Assembly (NCBI GenBank): GCA_013365365.1 | Contig: JABVXU010000533.1 | Span: forward strand, 1 to 36,673 | Source: Cruorifilaria tuberocauda | Taxonomy: Eukaryota > Nematoda > Chromadorea > Rhabditida > Onchocercidae | DNA length: 36,673 nt | Direction of reading: 5' to 3' | Part shown: piece after piece, positions 21,301-29,390 of the stretch | How the letters are laid out: every line of letters begins with the position of its first letter | Numbering within the stretch: the first letter of the stretch is position 1 | Translations under genes and position numbers: made by a program | The notes under the pieces: generated by a model | What the model was told of the DNA's origin: nothing | Database searches by the model: none | What the model saw: only the letters and a program-made list of their open reading frames with translations

Positions 21301-21761
21301 AACTTCCACTTTAAAAAAATGTTTTATGCACATTCTTACCCTTTCTTTAGTTTTTTGCTATGAAATTATAATTGGACTTTGATATCAAATGAAATATACT
21401 TGAAGATGGTAACTCTCTGACCACTAAGCGGCCAGTAATTCTCATGAAGCGGATGACCAGTAGTGACAAGTGCAAGTTATCTGTATTTTCTTGATATGTA
21501 ATATCTCTCATATTAGACACCTCAATGACTATTACATGTTGTATTTTGACTTCTGCAAATTTTCTGAATACTGTTTGCATTTAATTGTTTAGAACATTTT
21601 AGGTAAAATTGGACAGCAGAAAACCCGATCAACGTGAAGTGGATACGATATCAGTTCGTTTAGCACTACGAAAAGCACGAGAGGAGAAAGAAGAGCAAAC
21701 TCGAAATAAGGCATTGGGAGTCGATAAAAGAACGAAGTTAGATTTCAACACGTTTTTCTAA
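8063..21761 (+). CDS. NISCH: Nischarin (imidazoline receptor candidate) orthologue, PX plus LRR
   Basis: Ten exons join in frame: 8065-8160, 8464-8604, 8864-9007, 19573-19732, 19945-20102, 20242-20337, 20476-20589, 20761-20959, 21096-21283 and 21603-21761 (TAA). The product is 484 residues. Residues 22-127 are a PX domain with the phosphoinositide-binding IERRYSDF motif and the FLPPKK loop. Residues 128-265 match the nischarin linker (KYFEFTPVELYAITERMK, then GYVGTSN). Residues 286-405 are about five leucine-rich repeats with human-like segments (LGNVKRLYLAGN; LHKLYSLEFLDL; LGALPCLDHL). A cap follows (EHFGERAAEV), then a basic coiled region. In animals nischarin is an endosomal and cytosolic scaffold that binds phosphoinositides and restrains Rac/PAK and integrin signalling. 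The long acidic C-terminal half of the vertebrate protein (about 1,500 aa) is absent. The 10.6 kb intron after exon 3 contains an antisense gene. Orthology is very likely; function is inferred from the family. Confidence 0.92.
8065..8160 (+). CDS. NISCH: Nischarin exon 1 (start of PX)
   Basis: ATG at 8065; donor GTAAAC at 8161. It encodes 32 residues ending IKDGKYA, phase 0, which continue into the first PX strands. Confidence 0.85.
8464..8604 (+). CDS. NISCH: Nischarin exon 2 (PX core)
   Basis: Acceptor gttgtag ends at 8463; donor GTGAGA is at 8605. It encodes VYVIKVAI, the RRYSDF phosphoinositide-contact motif and the SFLPPKK proline loop. Confidence 0.92.
8864..9007 (+). CDS. NISCH: Nischarin exon 3 (PX C-terminal helices)
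   Basis: Acceptor cttttag ends at 8863; donor GTTAGT is at 9008. It encodes the helices ELEKYIRTVV and LPSLIAHFLDF. It ends QEY in phase 0 and joins EVHAIVEDL of exon 4, parallel to HFYEINGI in the vertebrate protein. Confidence 0.9.
9061..9129 (+). CDS. Candidate alternative terminal exon of nischarin (PX-only isoform)
   Basis: The acceptor tttgaaatag ends at 9060, only 53 bp after the exon 3 donor. Phase 0 reading gives 22 residues (AVCSSCKSLS, ending KFELS) and a TAG at 9127-9129. An AATAAA follows at 9735-9740, before the convergent gene begins. If used, the product would be about 149 residues with only the PX domain. The evidence is splice-site and phase compatibility only. Confidence 0.3.
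   Translation, partial: AVCSSCKSLSSGHRKKEKFELS
9669..9729. repeat. TA and GATA microsatellite
   Basis: A (TA)n run of about 22 bases is followed by imperfect gata/gatag units. It lies between the candidate short nischarin 3' end and the stop of the antisense gene. Confidence 0.9.
9840..10070 (-). CDS. TMEM121: TMEM121-like terminal exon
   Basis: Acceptor catttacag before 10070 and stop TGA at 9842-9840. It encodes the rest of the last helix, ASILMVKNAAM and a charged tail. The family's conserved C-terminal pattern (VKN followed by an aromatic/basic end, LQYWRHKK) is present. Confidence 0.9.
   Translation of the reverse strand, partial: VNVPYLGIRIYLYVLLEIIRHGKHYDASILMVKNAAMIYIAIRDAWTRLQYWRHKKNISGSRGELTAPGATNDDDN
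9840..15173 (-). CDS. TMEM121: TMEM121/CECR6-family multi-pass membrane protein
   Basis: Seven exons on the minus strand join in frame: 15173-15131, 12118-11912, 11411-11187, 11076-10982, 10851-10630, 10382-10215 and 10070-9840 (TGA at 9842-9840), giving 396 residues. Residues 1-84 form a hydrophilic, Glu/Ala-rich N-terminal extension. From residue 85 the chain alternates hydrophobic helices, at about 91-112, 129-145, 164-186, 207-222, 236-256, 270-294 and 313-340. It matches human TMEM121 (319 aa) along its length: TWIGWFLYSAVL against the ILWFLYIFVLE segment, DLIDTICFLDLLW against the DLLDVLDMQASLW region, and ASILMVKNAAM near the end against SAIFVGKNVVA. The tail is short and acidic (TNDDDN). 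The molecular function of this family is poorly defined; vertebrate members are plasma-membrane proteins. The gene is nested in a nischarin intron in opposite orientation. The first exon is less certain than the others. Confidence 0.85.
10215..10382 (-). CDS. TMEM121: TMEM121-like exon 6
   Basis: Acceptor cgatttag before 10382 and donor GTAAAA after 10215; 56 codons. It encodes DLPFWLDITILALACVNF, then a basic loop (RLSFGRRLPR) and the start of the last helix. Confidence 0.9.
10630..10851 (-). CDS. TMEM121: TMEM121-like exon 5
   Basis: Acceptor atatttcag before 10851 and donor GTAAGT after 10630; 74 codons in phase 0. It encodes LFRLGLSLSVPIFILLL and the DLIDTICFLDLLW segment typical of the family. 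Confidence 0.9.
10924..10954. repeat. (TA)n microsatellite
   Basis: An almost pure AT run of about 28 bases within an intron of the TMEM121-like gene. Confidence 0.9.
10982..11076 (-). CDS. TMEM121: TMEM121-like exon 4 (third helix)
   Basis: Acceptor atgctgcag before 11076 and donor GTATAC after 10982. It encodes KYTWIGWFLYSAVLAAKV, the best-conserved family segment. It ends in phase 0 after Gln. Confidence 0.9.
11187..11411 (-). CDS. TMEM121: TMEM121-like exon 3 (first two membrane helices)
   Basis: Acceptor tacttgcag before 11411 and donor GTACAG after 11187. It encodes RYLRGCIDVF and helix 1, DNIWYTWIGADS and helix 2, then a basic loop (RRNQQHMEDA). Confidence 0.9.
11912..12118 (-). CDS. 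TMEM121: TMEM121-like exon 2 (hydrophilic N-terminal extension)
   Basis: Acceptor aatatttcag before 12118 and donor GTAAGC after 11912. It encodes 68 residues including SEERQAAEEAIEENAEER and a Ser/Thr-rich end. This has no counterpart in vertebrate TMEM121. Confidence 0.75.
13281..13612. repeat. Diverged direct repeat pair
   Basis: The segment at 13281-13332 (with gtgagtgtaagatagtcct and ttagcatggac) resembles 13559-13612 (with ataagtgtaagatcatctt and ttggcatggat). The copies are about 280 bp apart. No ORF. Confidence 0.5.
14196..14275. repeat. TA/TG microsatellite
   Basis: A (TA)n run is followed by interrupted TG/TGTA repeats. Open frames here are products of the repeat. Confidence 0.9.
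15131..15173 (-). CDS. TMEM121: TMEM121-like candidate first coding exon
   Basis: The ATG (cat on the + strand at 15171-15173) opens MSSRRYRLEGINGI and reaches a strong GTGAGT donor after one base of the next codon. That phase is exactly what the 12118 acceptor needs (G plus GA gives Gly). Chosen for phase and donor strength; another upstream exon cannot be excluded. Confidence 0.55.
15274..15337. repeat. (TG)n microsatellite
   Basis: An almost pure GT run about 100 bp upstream of the candidate TMEM121-like start, so in or near its promoter and 5' UTR. Confidence 0.92.
17309..17406. repeat. GTA-rich triplet repeat
   Basis: Imperfect gta/gca/gaa triplets end in a run of (AGT)n of about 30 bases. 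They give open frames of poly-Val or poly-Thr on the two strands, which should not be taken as genes. Confidence 0.9.
18571..18655. repeat. Tandem duplication of about 45 bp, diverged
   Basis: Two copies share gctgtca, attaagctt and atacatgtca in the same order at the same spacing. Confidence 0.65.
19573..19732 (+). CDS. NISCH: Nischarin exon 4
   Basis: Acceptor cctttgcag and donor GTATGC at 19733. It encodes EVHAIVEDLSLKLG and FTPVELYAITERM, matching the post-PX segment of nischarin. It ends one base into a codon. Confidence 0.9.
19945..20102 (+). CDS. NISCH: Nischarin exon 5
   Basis: Acceptor cgtttgag ends at 19944 and donor GTAGGC is at 20103. A second AG at 19959-19960 would give an immediate stop, so 19945 is the chosen start. 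It encodes VANYVEFLHNVRNLKIRG and GYVGTSNI, as in the vertebrate FGTSNI segment. Confidence 0.87.
20242..20337 (+). CDS. NISCH: Nischarin exon 6
   Basis: Acceptor actatttcag and donor GTTAGT at 20338; 32 codons. It encodes ITDFDVRMIHDLYS and HYSMKKLS, equivalent to the human FSATSMKEVL stretch. Confidence 0.82.
20476..20589 (+). CDS. NISCH: Nischarin exon 7 (first LRR)
   Basis: Acceptor tttttttttaag ends at 20475; donor GTAGGT is at 20590. It encodes PLEEVDFSFNELEEIDESI, the first LRR. An alternative acceptor (cgttcacag, ending at 20442) keeps the frame and would add 11 residues (VFLRKDFIFFK). Confidence 0.82.
20761..20959 (+). CDS. NISCH: Nischarin exon 8 (LRRs)
   Basis: Acceptor tgaattacag and donor GTACCT at 20960. 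It encodes repeats with KMNLSHNLLTGI, LTELNLSHNAIEDL and KRLYLAGNKISTL. It ends one base into a Gly codon. Confidence 0.92.
21096..21283 (+). CDS. NISCH: Nischarin exon 9 (LRRs and cap)
   Basis: Acceptor gtttttacag and donor GTTGTT at 21284. It encodes LHKLYSLEFLDLADN, LPCLDHLILRGNPI and the cap segment VLEHFGERAAE, nearly the same order as human nischarin. Confidence 0.93.
21603..21761 (+). CDS. NISCH: Nischarin terminal exon
   Basis: Acceptor acattttag ends at 21602; TAA is at 21759-21761. It encodes VKLDSRKPDQREVDTISV, aligning with the human segment before KAIQKAKE, then a charged helix (LRKAREEKEEQTRNK). No usable GT donor is visible inside the exon, so this is a genuine C-terminus. Confidence 0.87.
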   Translation, partial: VKLDSRKPDQREVDTISVRLALRKAREEKEEQTRNKALGVDKRTKLDFNTFF

Positions 21762-22458
21762 CTTGTTAGAATTTTCCGGAAGTAATTTAAATTTTGGAAC
21801 ATTTTCATGCTGAAAATTAAAAAATGGTCCTGATATTTATGAAACCAAACAAAAGTTGAAGACAGATTTCGCTCATTTACATGAAATTCACATGCTATTT
21901 ACATAAAATCAGATCTTCCAGTCAATTTTTCATGGAATGAAGAAAATATTTATTGCAGATCTTTATCCGGAGAAGATACGAGCTCTTCGATTGGTTCGCT
22001 GTGAAGGATCATTGAATTCAAACCAAGTTCTAAATATTGCACTGCTAAACTATTACTTACTTTTTGACCTTGGAAGGTCTTATTTCATGCAAATGAGGGT
22101 GAAAAGATTTGTTCTAGATGCTGTGTGTTTCACAGAAATTATTTGATTTTCACTGTGTTTTAATAATTTTAGCATGTCTTTCATGTGTCATACAATCGAA
22201 TAATTCTTGTTGCCTTGTAATTGTTTACAGGTTCTATTTAATTTTTAATTTTATTCCTTATCATTATTTTTTGTTGAGTATTAAGGGAGATGAGTGATAA
22301 ATATATGCATCACTTTGTAACTTTTCGTAATATATAGTTTAGATGAATTTCTATTCCTAATGTTCTTTATATCATTCTTATTAATCATTATTTACGCTTT
22401 TTTATTTCCTACCCTTGCCCATAGAAGTAACGTGTTACATTAATGATTTTAAAATAAA
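21762..22458 (+). other. Nischarin 3' UTR region, possible orphan exon inside
   Basis: An AATAAA at 22453-22458 is a candidate polyadenylation signal about 700 nt after the stop. Within it lies a coding-like stretch at 21959-22026. Confidence 0.35.
21959..22026 (+). CDS. Orphan exon candidate
   Basis: A strong acceptor (tttattgcag) ends at 21958. The following frame reads LYPEKIRALRLVRCEG and reaches a weak donor GTTCTA at 22027. It has no recognised family. It needs a phase 1 partner upstream. It could be an alternative 3' exon of nischarin or chance. Confidence 0.22.
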
Positions 22459-22485
22459 TGGTTTAAAATGATTCTTTTTTTTTAG

Positions 22486-22542
22486 GATCAGTGTTTGACA
22501 TATGCACCTTGTGACTTTAGTTTTAACGTTATACAACTGTAG
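22486..22542 (+). CDS. Orphan terminal exon candidate
   Basis: A very strong acceptor (ctttttttttag) ends at 22485. Phase 0 reading gives 18 residues (DQCLTYAPCD, ending NVIQL) and a TAG. Its phase fits the candidate exon at 21959-22026. Beyond it, 22543-22625 has another open stretch (NEARDDELAEWLEFL) ending at a GTATGG donor in a different frame. No family was recognised. Confidence 0.2.
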   Translation, partial: DQCLTYAPCDFSFNVIQL

Positions 22543-23142
22543 AGAATACTTCAGTAGTCTTCGTATTTTGATTTTACTAAATGAAGCAAGGGACGATGAG
22601 CTTGCCGAATGGCTGGAGTTTCTTGTATGGTTTATCTTCTGAAATTTTTTTTTCTTTTGTTTTAAAAATTATTTTTGTTTTTCGCTGCTATGTTGCATTT
22701 GAGGTCGATAAATATGCATATAATTGTATTTTATATAATATTACTAAATTATCAGTTGTGTAAAATTTATTGGAAGAATTTTAAAACCAGCAAGCATTTT
22801 TTGCATTATTCAATTTTGTATAATGATGGCCATAATCAATTGCTTATTGTATCATAAATTTATCAACTTTGATGGCTGATGAAAGAAACTGAAAAGTGGA
22901 TATTAATCTTTTACATGGTTGAATAGATCCTTTGTGGTAGATTCATTTATTGCTCTTATCTTCACTTTCAGAACTTCAACTATTAGATTGTTGTCTGTTA
23001 TTCAAAAAAATACTGAGATATCTTCTGTGTATTTGTACAAAGTTGCTCTTACAGTTACTGTATTCGCATAATATTGCAATATATCCAAATATCGCATTTT
23101 AGATAACTTGATATTGCACCAATTGCTCCAATCATCATTAAT

Positions 23143-23207
23143 GATCAACAATAATGATTATTATTATTATTTATCATTATCATTATTATTACTATTATTA
23201 TTATTGT
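23143..23207. repeat. ATT/ATC triplet repeat
   Basis: Imperfect (ATT)n with ATC interruptions; non-coding. Confidence 0.85.
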
Positions 23208-24238
23208 ACTGATATGAATCAATGATATTTGATGGAAATTCCGTCGTATTTATCATGATAATTAAATTTTATTGTGTTGAATAGTGATTGTGTTGATATT
23301 CATTATATAAAACGAAAATTTTTTCTTCAACTTCTAAAGCGATCATTTTTTGTATGTATTTTTTATTATACTAACTGCATCAGTGAACTTAAGCGTGTAA
23401 TTAATGATATTGCATTAATGTATTGAAATGTACAGTATGTAAACTTACGATATATAGATAAAGAGTTAAAGTTCGTTATTTCCAAATTATATCAACAATT
23501 CATTATAGAATCCATAGTGGACTAATGGATACTATAGATGATGTACTGGTAACGGATGGATGAATTTTTGGAACTACTAGATGCCGGATTTATTCGGGAA
23601 AATTTTAACCTGTGGTAAATTGAATTCGATTCTGCTATCATTTGAAATTGATAATTCTCATGATTAAGACGTAAAGTATCATTATCTGATGATGAAGGAA
23701 TTATATGTTGGCCATAACTGTCGTCCTAAAGTTGTCACGCAATATGACCATTAAACCATCCTGTTTAATTAATTCAATGGATAAGTTTTTCATGATTGAG
23801 ATTGTTTAATTCTCACTCTGTCAAAACTTCCGAGACATGTATACTCTATATCTTTTAATTCATTTATTGATTCTGAAAAATTTACATAAAGAATTAAATA
23901 CCATGTGTAGCGTAAGTTTCGTTGAATTAAGCCTTTCAGTTATTCTAAAGGAGTGAATAAGATAAATGAAGTAAAGCTAAATTAATAGGTTAAAATTTGA
24001 AGATCGTTTTAGAGAACTAAATTCATCAAAATTACATTTATCAAATAACAAATAAAGTATTCGATATATCGATATAATGGACACAGATCGAATAAATCTT
24101 CGAAAAACAAAAAAAAAAAGGTATTTTAGGGAAAATGAAAAATCGGATTTAAAGTATATTTGATAGTTTTTATTTGATATATCTTTGGTGATCTATGGTG
24201 ATTTTGATAATTTGATCTGGTGATTTTAATCGTCATTT

Positions 24239-24399
24239 TCATTCTGCAAATGAAATACCTTCGATTAAGATTGGAATTGCAACGATGGTACCAGAATGCA
24301 TGGTTTGTTTGATTTTGTATTTGAGAATGGATTTGCTCCCGTGAGAAAACATCACCATTCCATCAATTATCAGGCGGTCCTCGTTAGTCAGCACCGTAA
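24239..24399 (-). CDS. Minus-strand terminal exon candidate, unknown gene
   Basis: The acceptor gtttatttacttag precedes 24399. The frame is then open for 52 residues (TVLTNEDRLIIDGMVMF near its start, ending EGISFAE) to TGA at 24241-24239. An AATAAA follows 65 nt downstream (minus-strand 24174-24169). Local GC is higher than in the flanks. No family was recognised and no preceding exon could be joined with confidence. Confidence 0.35.
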
Positions 24400-24835
24400 C
24401 TAAGTAAATAAACTTTTACCTTTTCGTTTAGTGTATCACATTGCGGCAACTTGTTACCTACACTTTATTTCATATTTAACAATTTCAAAATTAAAGAATT
24501 ACTAGAAGTGCTACTACTACTATTACTATTACTACTAATGATAAATAGTAATTTTGAAAAATTTTTTATCATCATAAAATTACTGATTTTAAAACTGATT
24601 ACATCAAGTCAAAAAAAAAAAAATAGTTCAATGTTCAAATTGAAATTTGATTTGTTTCCAAATAATTTCTCAAGAATTGGATAATTTCTTCTTCTAACAT
24701 ATTCATTCAATTTGAAATTTTAAATATGGAATCTGATTTTTTCAAAAAAAAAAAAAGAAATTTAACATAAAATCATGTAAAAGTTATTTTTAGGTTAGAA
24801 ATTTGTTAAATATAAAATAAACTAAAATGTTGTCC

Positions 24836-24988
24836 TTATGATGTATATTTGTAAAAGAAATCAACATATGTATGCTTAAAAGATCGATCAGGTTGGCCCA
24901 TGTTTATTCCGGCTAACTTTTCAATATGCGACATTCCGTGATCCATATAATCCACTATGTAAATTCCTCTCATCATCATAATTAACTT
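24836..24988 (-). CDS. Minus-strand exon candidate, unknown gene
   Basis: The acceptor gatttgtcacag precedes 24988. The frame is open for 50 residues (RGIYIVDYMDHGMSH, then EKLAGINMGQPDRSF) to TAA at 24838-24836. A GT occurs after HTY but its phase does not fit the 24399 acceptor. The opposite strand is also partly open here, so the strand is uncertain. Confidence 0.25.
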   Translation of the reverse strand, partial: KLIMMMRGIYIVDYMDHGMSHIEKLAGINMGQPDRSFKHTYVDFFYKYTS

Positions 24989-25524
24989 CTGTGACAAATC
25001 ATTTTCGTTGTATGCAAATAATTTAGCTTAATTGTTAAAGATTTTGTTTTTTTTGAACAAAACGATTAATTTCAATGGTAGCTATATAACTCGTTGAGAA
25101 AAAAAAAAATGGAAAAAGCTAAAATAATGCTAAAATAATTAAATTCTTTTATTAAAATAACACAATTTAGGAATATTCAAATTGCACGTATATTTTAATG
25201 ATTTAATTTCTTAATAAAAATAATAGGAATTTTTTTTTAATGTTACCAGTTTAATTTAATTTTTTAAAAACGAAATTATCTGTTCTAAACTTCTTTCTTT
25301 TTTTTTATTTCAAATATTCAAAAAAAAAAAAAACAGGTGATAATAAATGATAATCCCTATATTGACCTCATTTGTAAAACCATAAAGCATGCAGTATTTC
25401 TGCAAGTCGTACTTTTTCTTTCCTTTTTGTTTTATTATATGTCGCTTAAGTCAGCTGTGACTAGTTACCATATAACTTGACATCTCAAAGAGGGAAAAAG
25501 CACAGAGAAATAGAAGGGAGAAGA

Positions 25525-25549
25525 GAGACAGAGAGAGAGAGAGAGAGGA
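25525..25549. repeat. (GA)n microsatellite
   Basis: An almost pure GA run of about 24 bases. Confidence 0.9.
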
Positions 25550-25919
25550 AAAAAACTCCTCAATGAAATTAGCACCTGTAATTCAAAAAAAAAGTAGAAA
25601 TGGAAGATGATAGTGAAAAAAAAAATAGGAAAACCTGAAATTGATTAATACTACCACAAAAAGTTTCATCCTCATTTTGATCATTTAATCGGTTAGCTTA
25701 AAAAATTAGAGCATTCTTTCAAACAAAGATATATCGAATGATCTGTCTGGCTAAATATTTTCAAAGGCTTTTCTTGTTGGATTTGATGGAGAAGAGAAAG
25801 ACAAAAGAAGAAAGATGAAGCGTGAAGTGTCCCGGATAAGGGTAAAACGCGCCTGTTCTTCCTTATCTCGTATATCATATCCCTCCCGACCAGAACTTTA
25901 TAATCAAGAATAAATCAGA

Positions 25920-25996
25920 GATGTATGTGTATGTGTATGTGTGTGTGTGTGTGTGTCTGTGTATGTCTGTGTCTGTGTCTGTGTATGTGTGTATGT
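25920..25996. repeat. GT-rich compound microsatellite
   Basis: Interrupted (GT)n with tatg and tctg variants over about 75 bases. Confidence 0.92.
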
Positions 25997-26394
25997 TATA
26001 AGTTTTGCATGGGGAATGAGGTATGGATCAGCATATTATACTTGGAGAGTTGAAGCAACCTTCTGACTGCTATCATCAGTTAGCACAAATCATTTCATTG
26101 CTATTCTGTCCATTACAAAATGCTATTCATTTAGCAATTATATTACATACGTCTGTTCATTACCGTTCTTATTTTCTTTTTCTCTCTAAATTCCTTTCTT
26201 TTTTTTTCTGTTCTTTTCAATTCATAAAATATTTAAAAAAAAAAAAAAAAAACTTACCAAAGATAATAATTTAAAAAAAAGATTTTCAAAAAATTCAATT
26301 TTTCAATTTTTTTTACTTTAATCATTAATAATTATTCAAAAACGGAAAAAGAAGGAGAAAAAAATTTCAAATTTTCAAAATGATCAATTAAATT

Positions 26395-26830
26395 CTAATT
26401 CAATAGTTGTATTCGAATTCATCAAACCGTATTACAACAACTGTATTTAAATTCTATTACGGTAATTATATTGAATTTAATAAAATTCTATTACAGTAAT
26501 TGTACTCAATTCTATTACGGTAATTATATTGAAATTAATACAGTTCTATTACAATGATTGTACTCAATTCTATTACGGTAATTATATTGAAATTAATAAA
26601 ATTCTATTACAATGATTGTATTCAAATTCATCAAATTGTATTACAATAATTATTTTCAAATTCAAAAAAAAAGAGAAAAAATTTCGAGTTTTTAAAATGA
26701 TTGATTAAGTTCTAATTCAATAATTGTATTCAAATTCATTAAACTGTATTACAATAATTATATTCAAATATATTAAATTCTAGTACAATAATTATATTCA
26801 AACATATCAAATTGTATTATAATCACTGGA
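26395..26830. repeat. Diverged minisatellite (period about 60 bp, half-units about 30 bp)
   Basis: Units containing 'ctattac(g/a)gtaattatattgaa' and 'ttgta(c/t)tcaaattc' recur about 12 times with substitutions. Near-identical neighbours occur at about 26455-26600. No ORF; AT-rich. Confidence 0.85.
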
Positions 26831-29270
26831 ATGTAATTTATTATTTAATTTGATTTATTGAAAAAAGAAACAAAAAAAAAACAAAGAGGAAATTATAAAA
26901 GATCGACAGGAATTACGCAATTAATTATTACAAAAGTTTTATTAAATTAAGCTTTCTAATTTTCGTTCAACAATTTCAAATATCTCTAATTTTTAATGAA
27001 TTAATTGATTATTTAAGAAAAATGATCGTAATAACGGTATAACAGAAATTAAAATTTAAAGGAAAATTAATTCCAAAGAATAAACATGTTAATTTTAGTT
27101 AATGATAGTAGCTGTCATGTAAAATTTCGCAACGTTTTCATTATTTTAAATTTTGATAAATTTGATATATGATAGAGTAAAAAAAATGATGCATTCAATA
27201 GTTGATACCGATCGTTTTTACATAAAATCAATGACAAATTTTTATCATCATAATTTTTTTTTAAGTAATATAATAGCTAACTTGAAAATTTCAAAAAAAA
27301 TTCTAAAAAAAATTTTAATTTATTATAATGATAGAAATAAACTACTTAAAAAAACTATTTAAAATAATTTCTAAAAAACTAAACCATAAATGATTTTGCA
27401 TAGCAAAAAAAAAGAAAGTGGGTTGAAGAAAGAAACGAAACTTGATCTTGTTTTATTTGAAGAACAAACAGGAATCGAATCGAAAATGGTACCGCTAGTG
27501 CTTGAGATGTTGATAGTACAATTGAGGTTTGTTTGAGTAACCCATCTCAAGCTCATGCTTACTCCTTTTCATATCAATCTTCATTGACCTCTTTCTCTTA
27601 CCTATTCTAATTTAATCGGAATTAAAATAAACAAAACGATTATTCAAATCACATTTTTATTCGCAAATTTCATGCTAAAATTAAAATAAAATAAGCGGAA
27701 AAGTTTGAGTAAAATATTTTTGATATTGTTAATACAGTACAAAAATTTATTTAAAAAAACAAAACTTTGATAATAATTTTTCTAAATTTAAATTATTTTA
27801 TCATTTCGTTAATTGGTAATGCGCTATATACTATTAAGTTGAAATGAAATATTTTAATAACTAATTAAATCATTCATTTCTGGAATGACAATAATGCAAT
27901 TAAAATTTCCCACAATATTTCTAAAACTTAATTTTATTGTTTATCGTTTAATGATGCTTTTTTAAAAGACAGTAAATAAAATGTTTCTACTTGCCGTTTT
28001 TTTTTTTTGTTATTTCAGTTCTATATAAAGACATAGTTGTATTTTTCTTTTAATTACAACTATATTATGATTAGAATATTTGACAACGGTTTTTGTTGAA
28101 CATAAATTTAAAATGGAAAAAAGAGAATTTCAAGTTTTCTATTCAATTTAAATCGTATCATTTTTATTTTGTGAAAATGTACAAATTATAAGATGAATTT
28201 AAAACTGTATCATATCAATTGATTGTCTTTTGATAATGCTTACATATTAATTGATATTTGCTTGTTTGATTATCTTTTGATAATGCCTATAGATCAATTG
28301 ACATTTAGTTGTTTGAAGATATCTTTACCAGTTAATTCGACTTAAATGCGTGAGAACATTCTTTTTGCTCACGCCTAATTCAATATATCATCCAAATTCT
28401 CAAAACTGTATTTATCAGCTTGATTCTAAACAAATACTTTATTGAATACTTTCTATAGTTTATAATATTATCGTTTTACAACATGTTAATTTATTTTATT
28501 AAATTGATTAATTAATTTATTTTATTAAAAATATAATTTAAAAACAATTAATGGTGGATATATGAAGTTGATAATCAGTAAATCTTCAACGTTCAAAATT
28601 TTAAACATTCCAATTTTTCAAAGTCAAAGCAAAAATTTTTTTACGTTCACTTTTGCTGATTTATCATTTAGCAATAATACTTTTATTGCTTAATATCATA
28701 GCATAAATTGTTTACAGGTTTAGTGAAAACATGATTATGTTTATATCATTGATAATCTAATTATTACTAATAAATAATCAAAGTTATCAATGAAATTCAT
28801 GCAAAAATAATTTAAGTCTCTTCTCCAATGATGAATGAATTTCATCATTTATAAAATAAATAAATAAATTAATTAATTAAAACGTTTAGTTTAAAAATTT
28901 TAATTTATTAGCTATTAATCATTTTCCCAGTTTCCATTTTGCTTATCTTTTGGGCAAATTATAAATTTCTTATTTATTTAAGTAAATTTTTTAAAATTTA
29001 AATTATTCATTCAAAATATGATAGCTTTCTTTTTCTCTTCCTTTCTATTATTTTCTTTTTCATCTTTTCTCTTTTTCTCGTCTTCTCCCTGTCAAGATTG
29101 TTTGCTCGAAAATTGAAGGTATGATATTAAAGACAAAAGGTCAAAATGAAACCGAAAAAAATACAATGATGAAAAATCACTGATGAGAAAGATTGATGGA
29201 ATCTATTGTTGTAAGGTAAATATCATCAAATTCCATAACATTAACCATAATAGCATGATATAAGCTATAG
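26831..29270. other. Gene-poor AT-rich DNA
   Basis: No supported gene. Open frames around 27389-27556 occur on both strands (a plus frame reading LKKETKLDLVLFEEQTG and a minus frame over the same bases), and neither has good splice sites. A duplicated segment lies at 28215-28315. Confidence 0.5.
28215..28315. repeat. Tandem duplication of about 50 bp
   Basis: Two copies share 'ttgatta(t)ct/tgtcttttgataatgc' followed by 'ata...caattga(t/c)att'. AT-rich and non-coding. Confidence 0.65.
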
Positions 29271-29274
29271 TAAC

Positions 29275-29390
29275 ATTAGTATTAGTAAAAAGTAATAGTA
29301 ATAGTAATACTAATACAAGTATTAGTAATAGTATTAGTTGTTATTGTAGTATTAATTGTCATAGCAGCAGAAGAAGTAGCAGCAGCGTGA
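29275..29390. repeat. AGTAAT / AGC triplet-rich tract
   Basis: (AGTAAT)n with ACTAAT variants runs into gcagcagaagaag triplets. The minus-strand open frame rich in Thr/Ile here is a product of the repeat. Confidence 0.88.

Larger units (their letters stand above)
25000..26390. other. Gene-poor, homopolymer- and microsatellite-rich DNA
   Basis: It contains poly-A and poly-T runs, a (GA)n tract at 25525-25549 and a GT/GTCT/GTAT tract at 25920-25996. A less AT-rich patch at 25790-25900 has short open frames on both strands, with no splice support for either. Confidence 0.55.

Noticed and set aside
23551..23620. Short plus frame MDEFLELLDAGFIRENF
   Set aside because: Only 20 codons, flanked by stops, with no acceptor or partner exon.
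26395..26830. Repeat array considered as CRISPR
   Set aside because: Units are diverged and tandem without unique spacers, and the DNA is eukaryotic with spliced genes.
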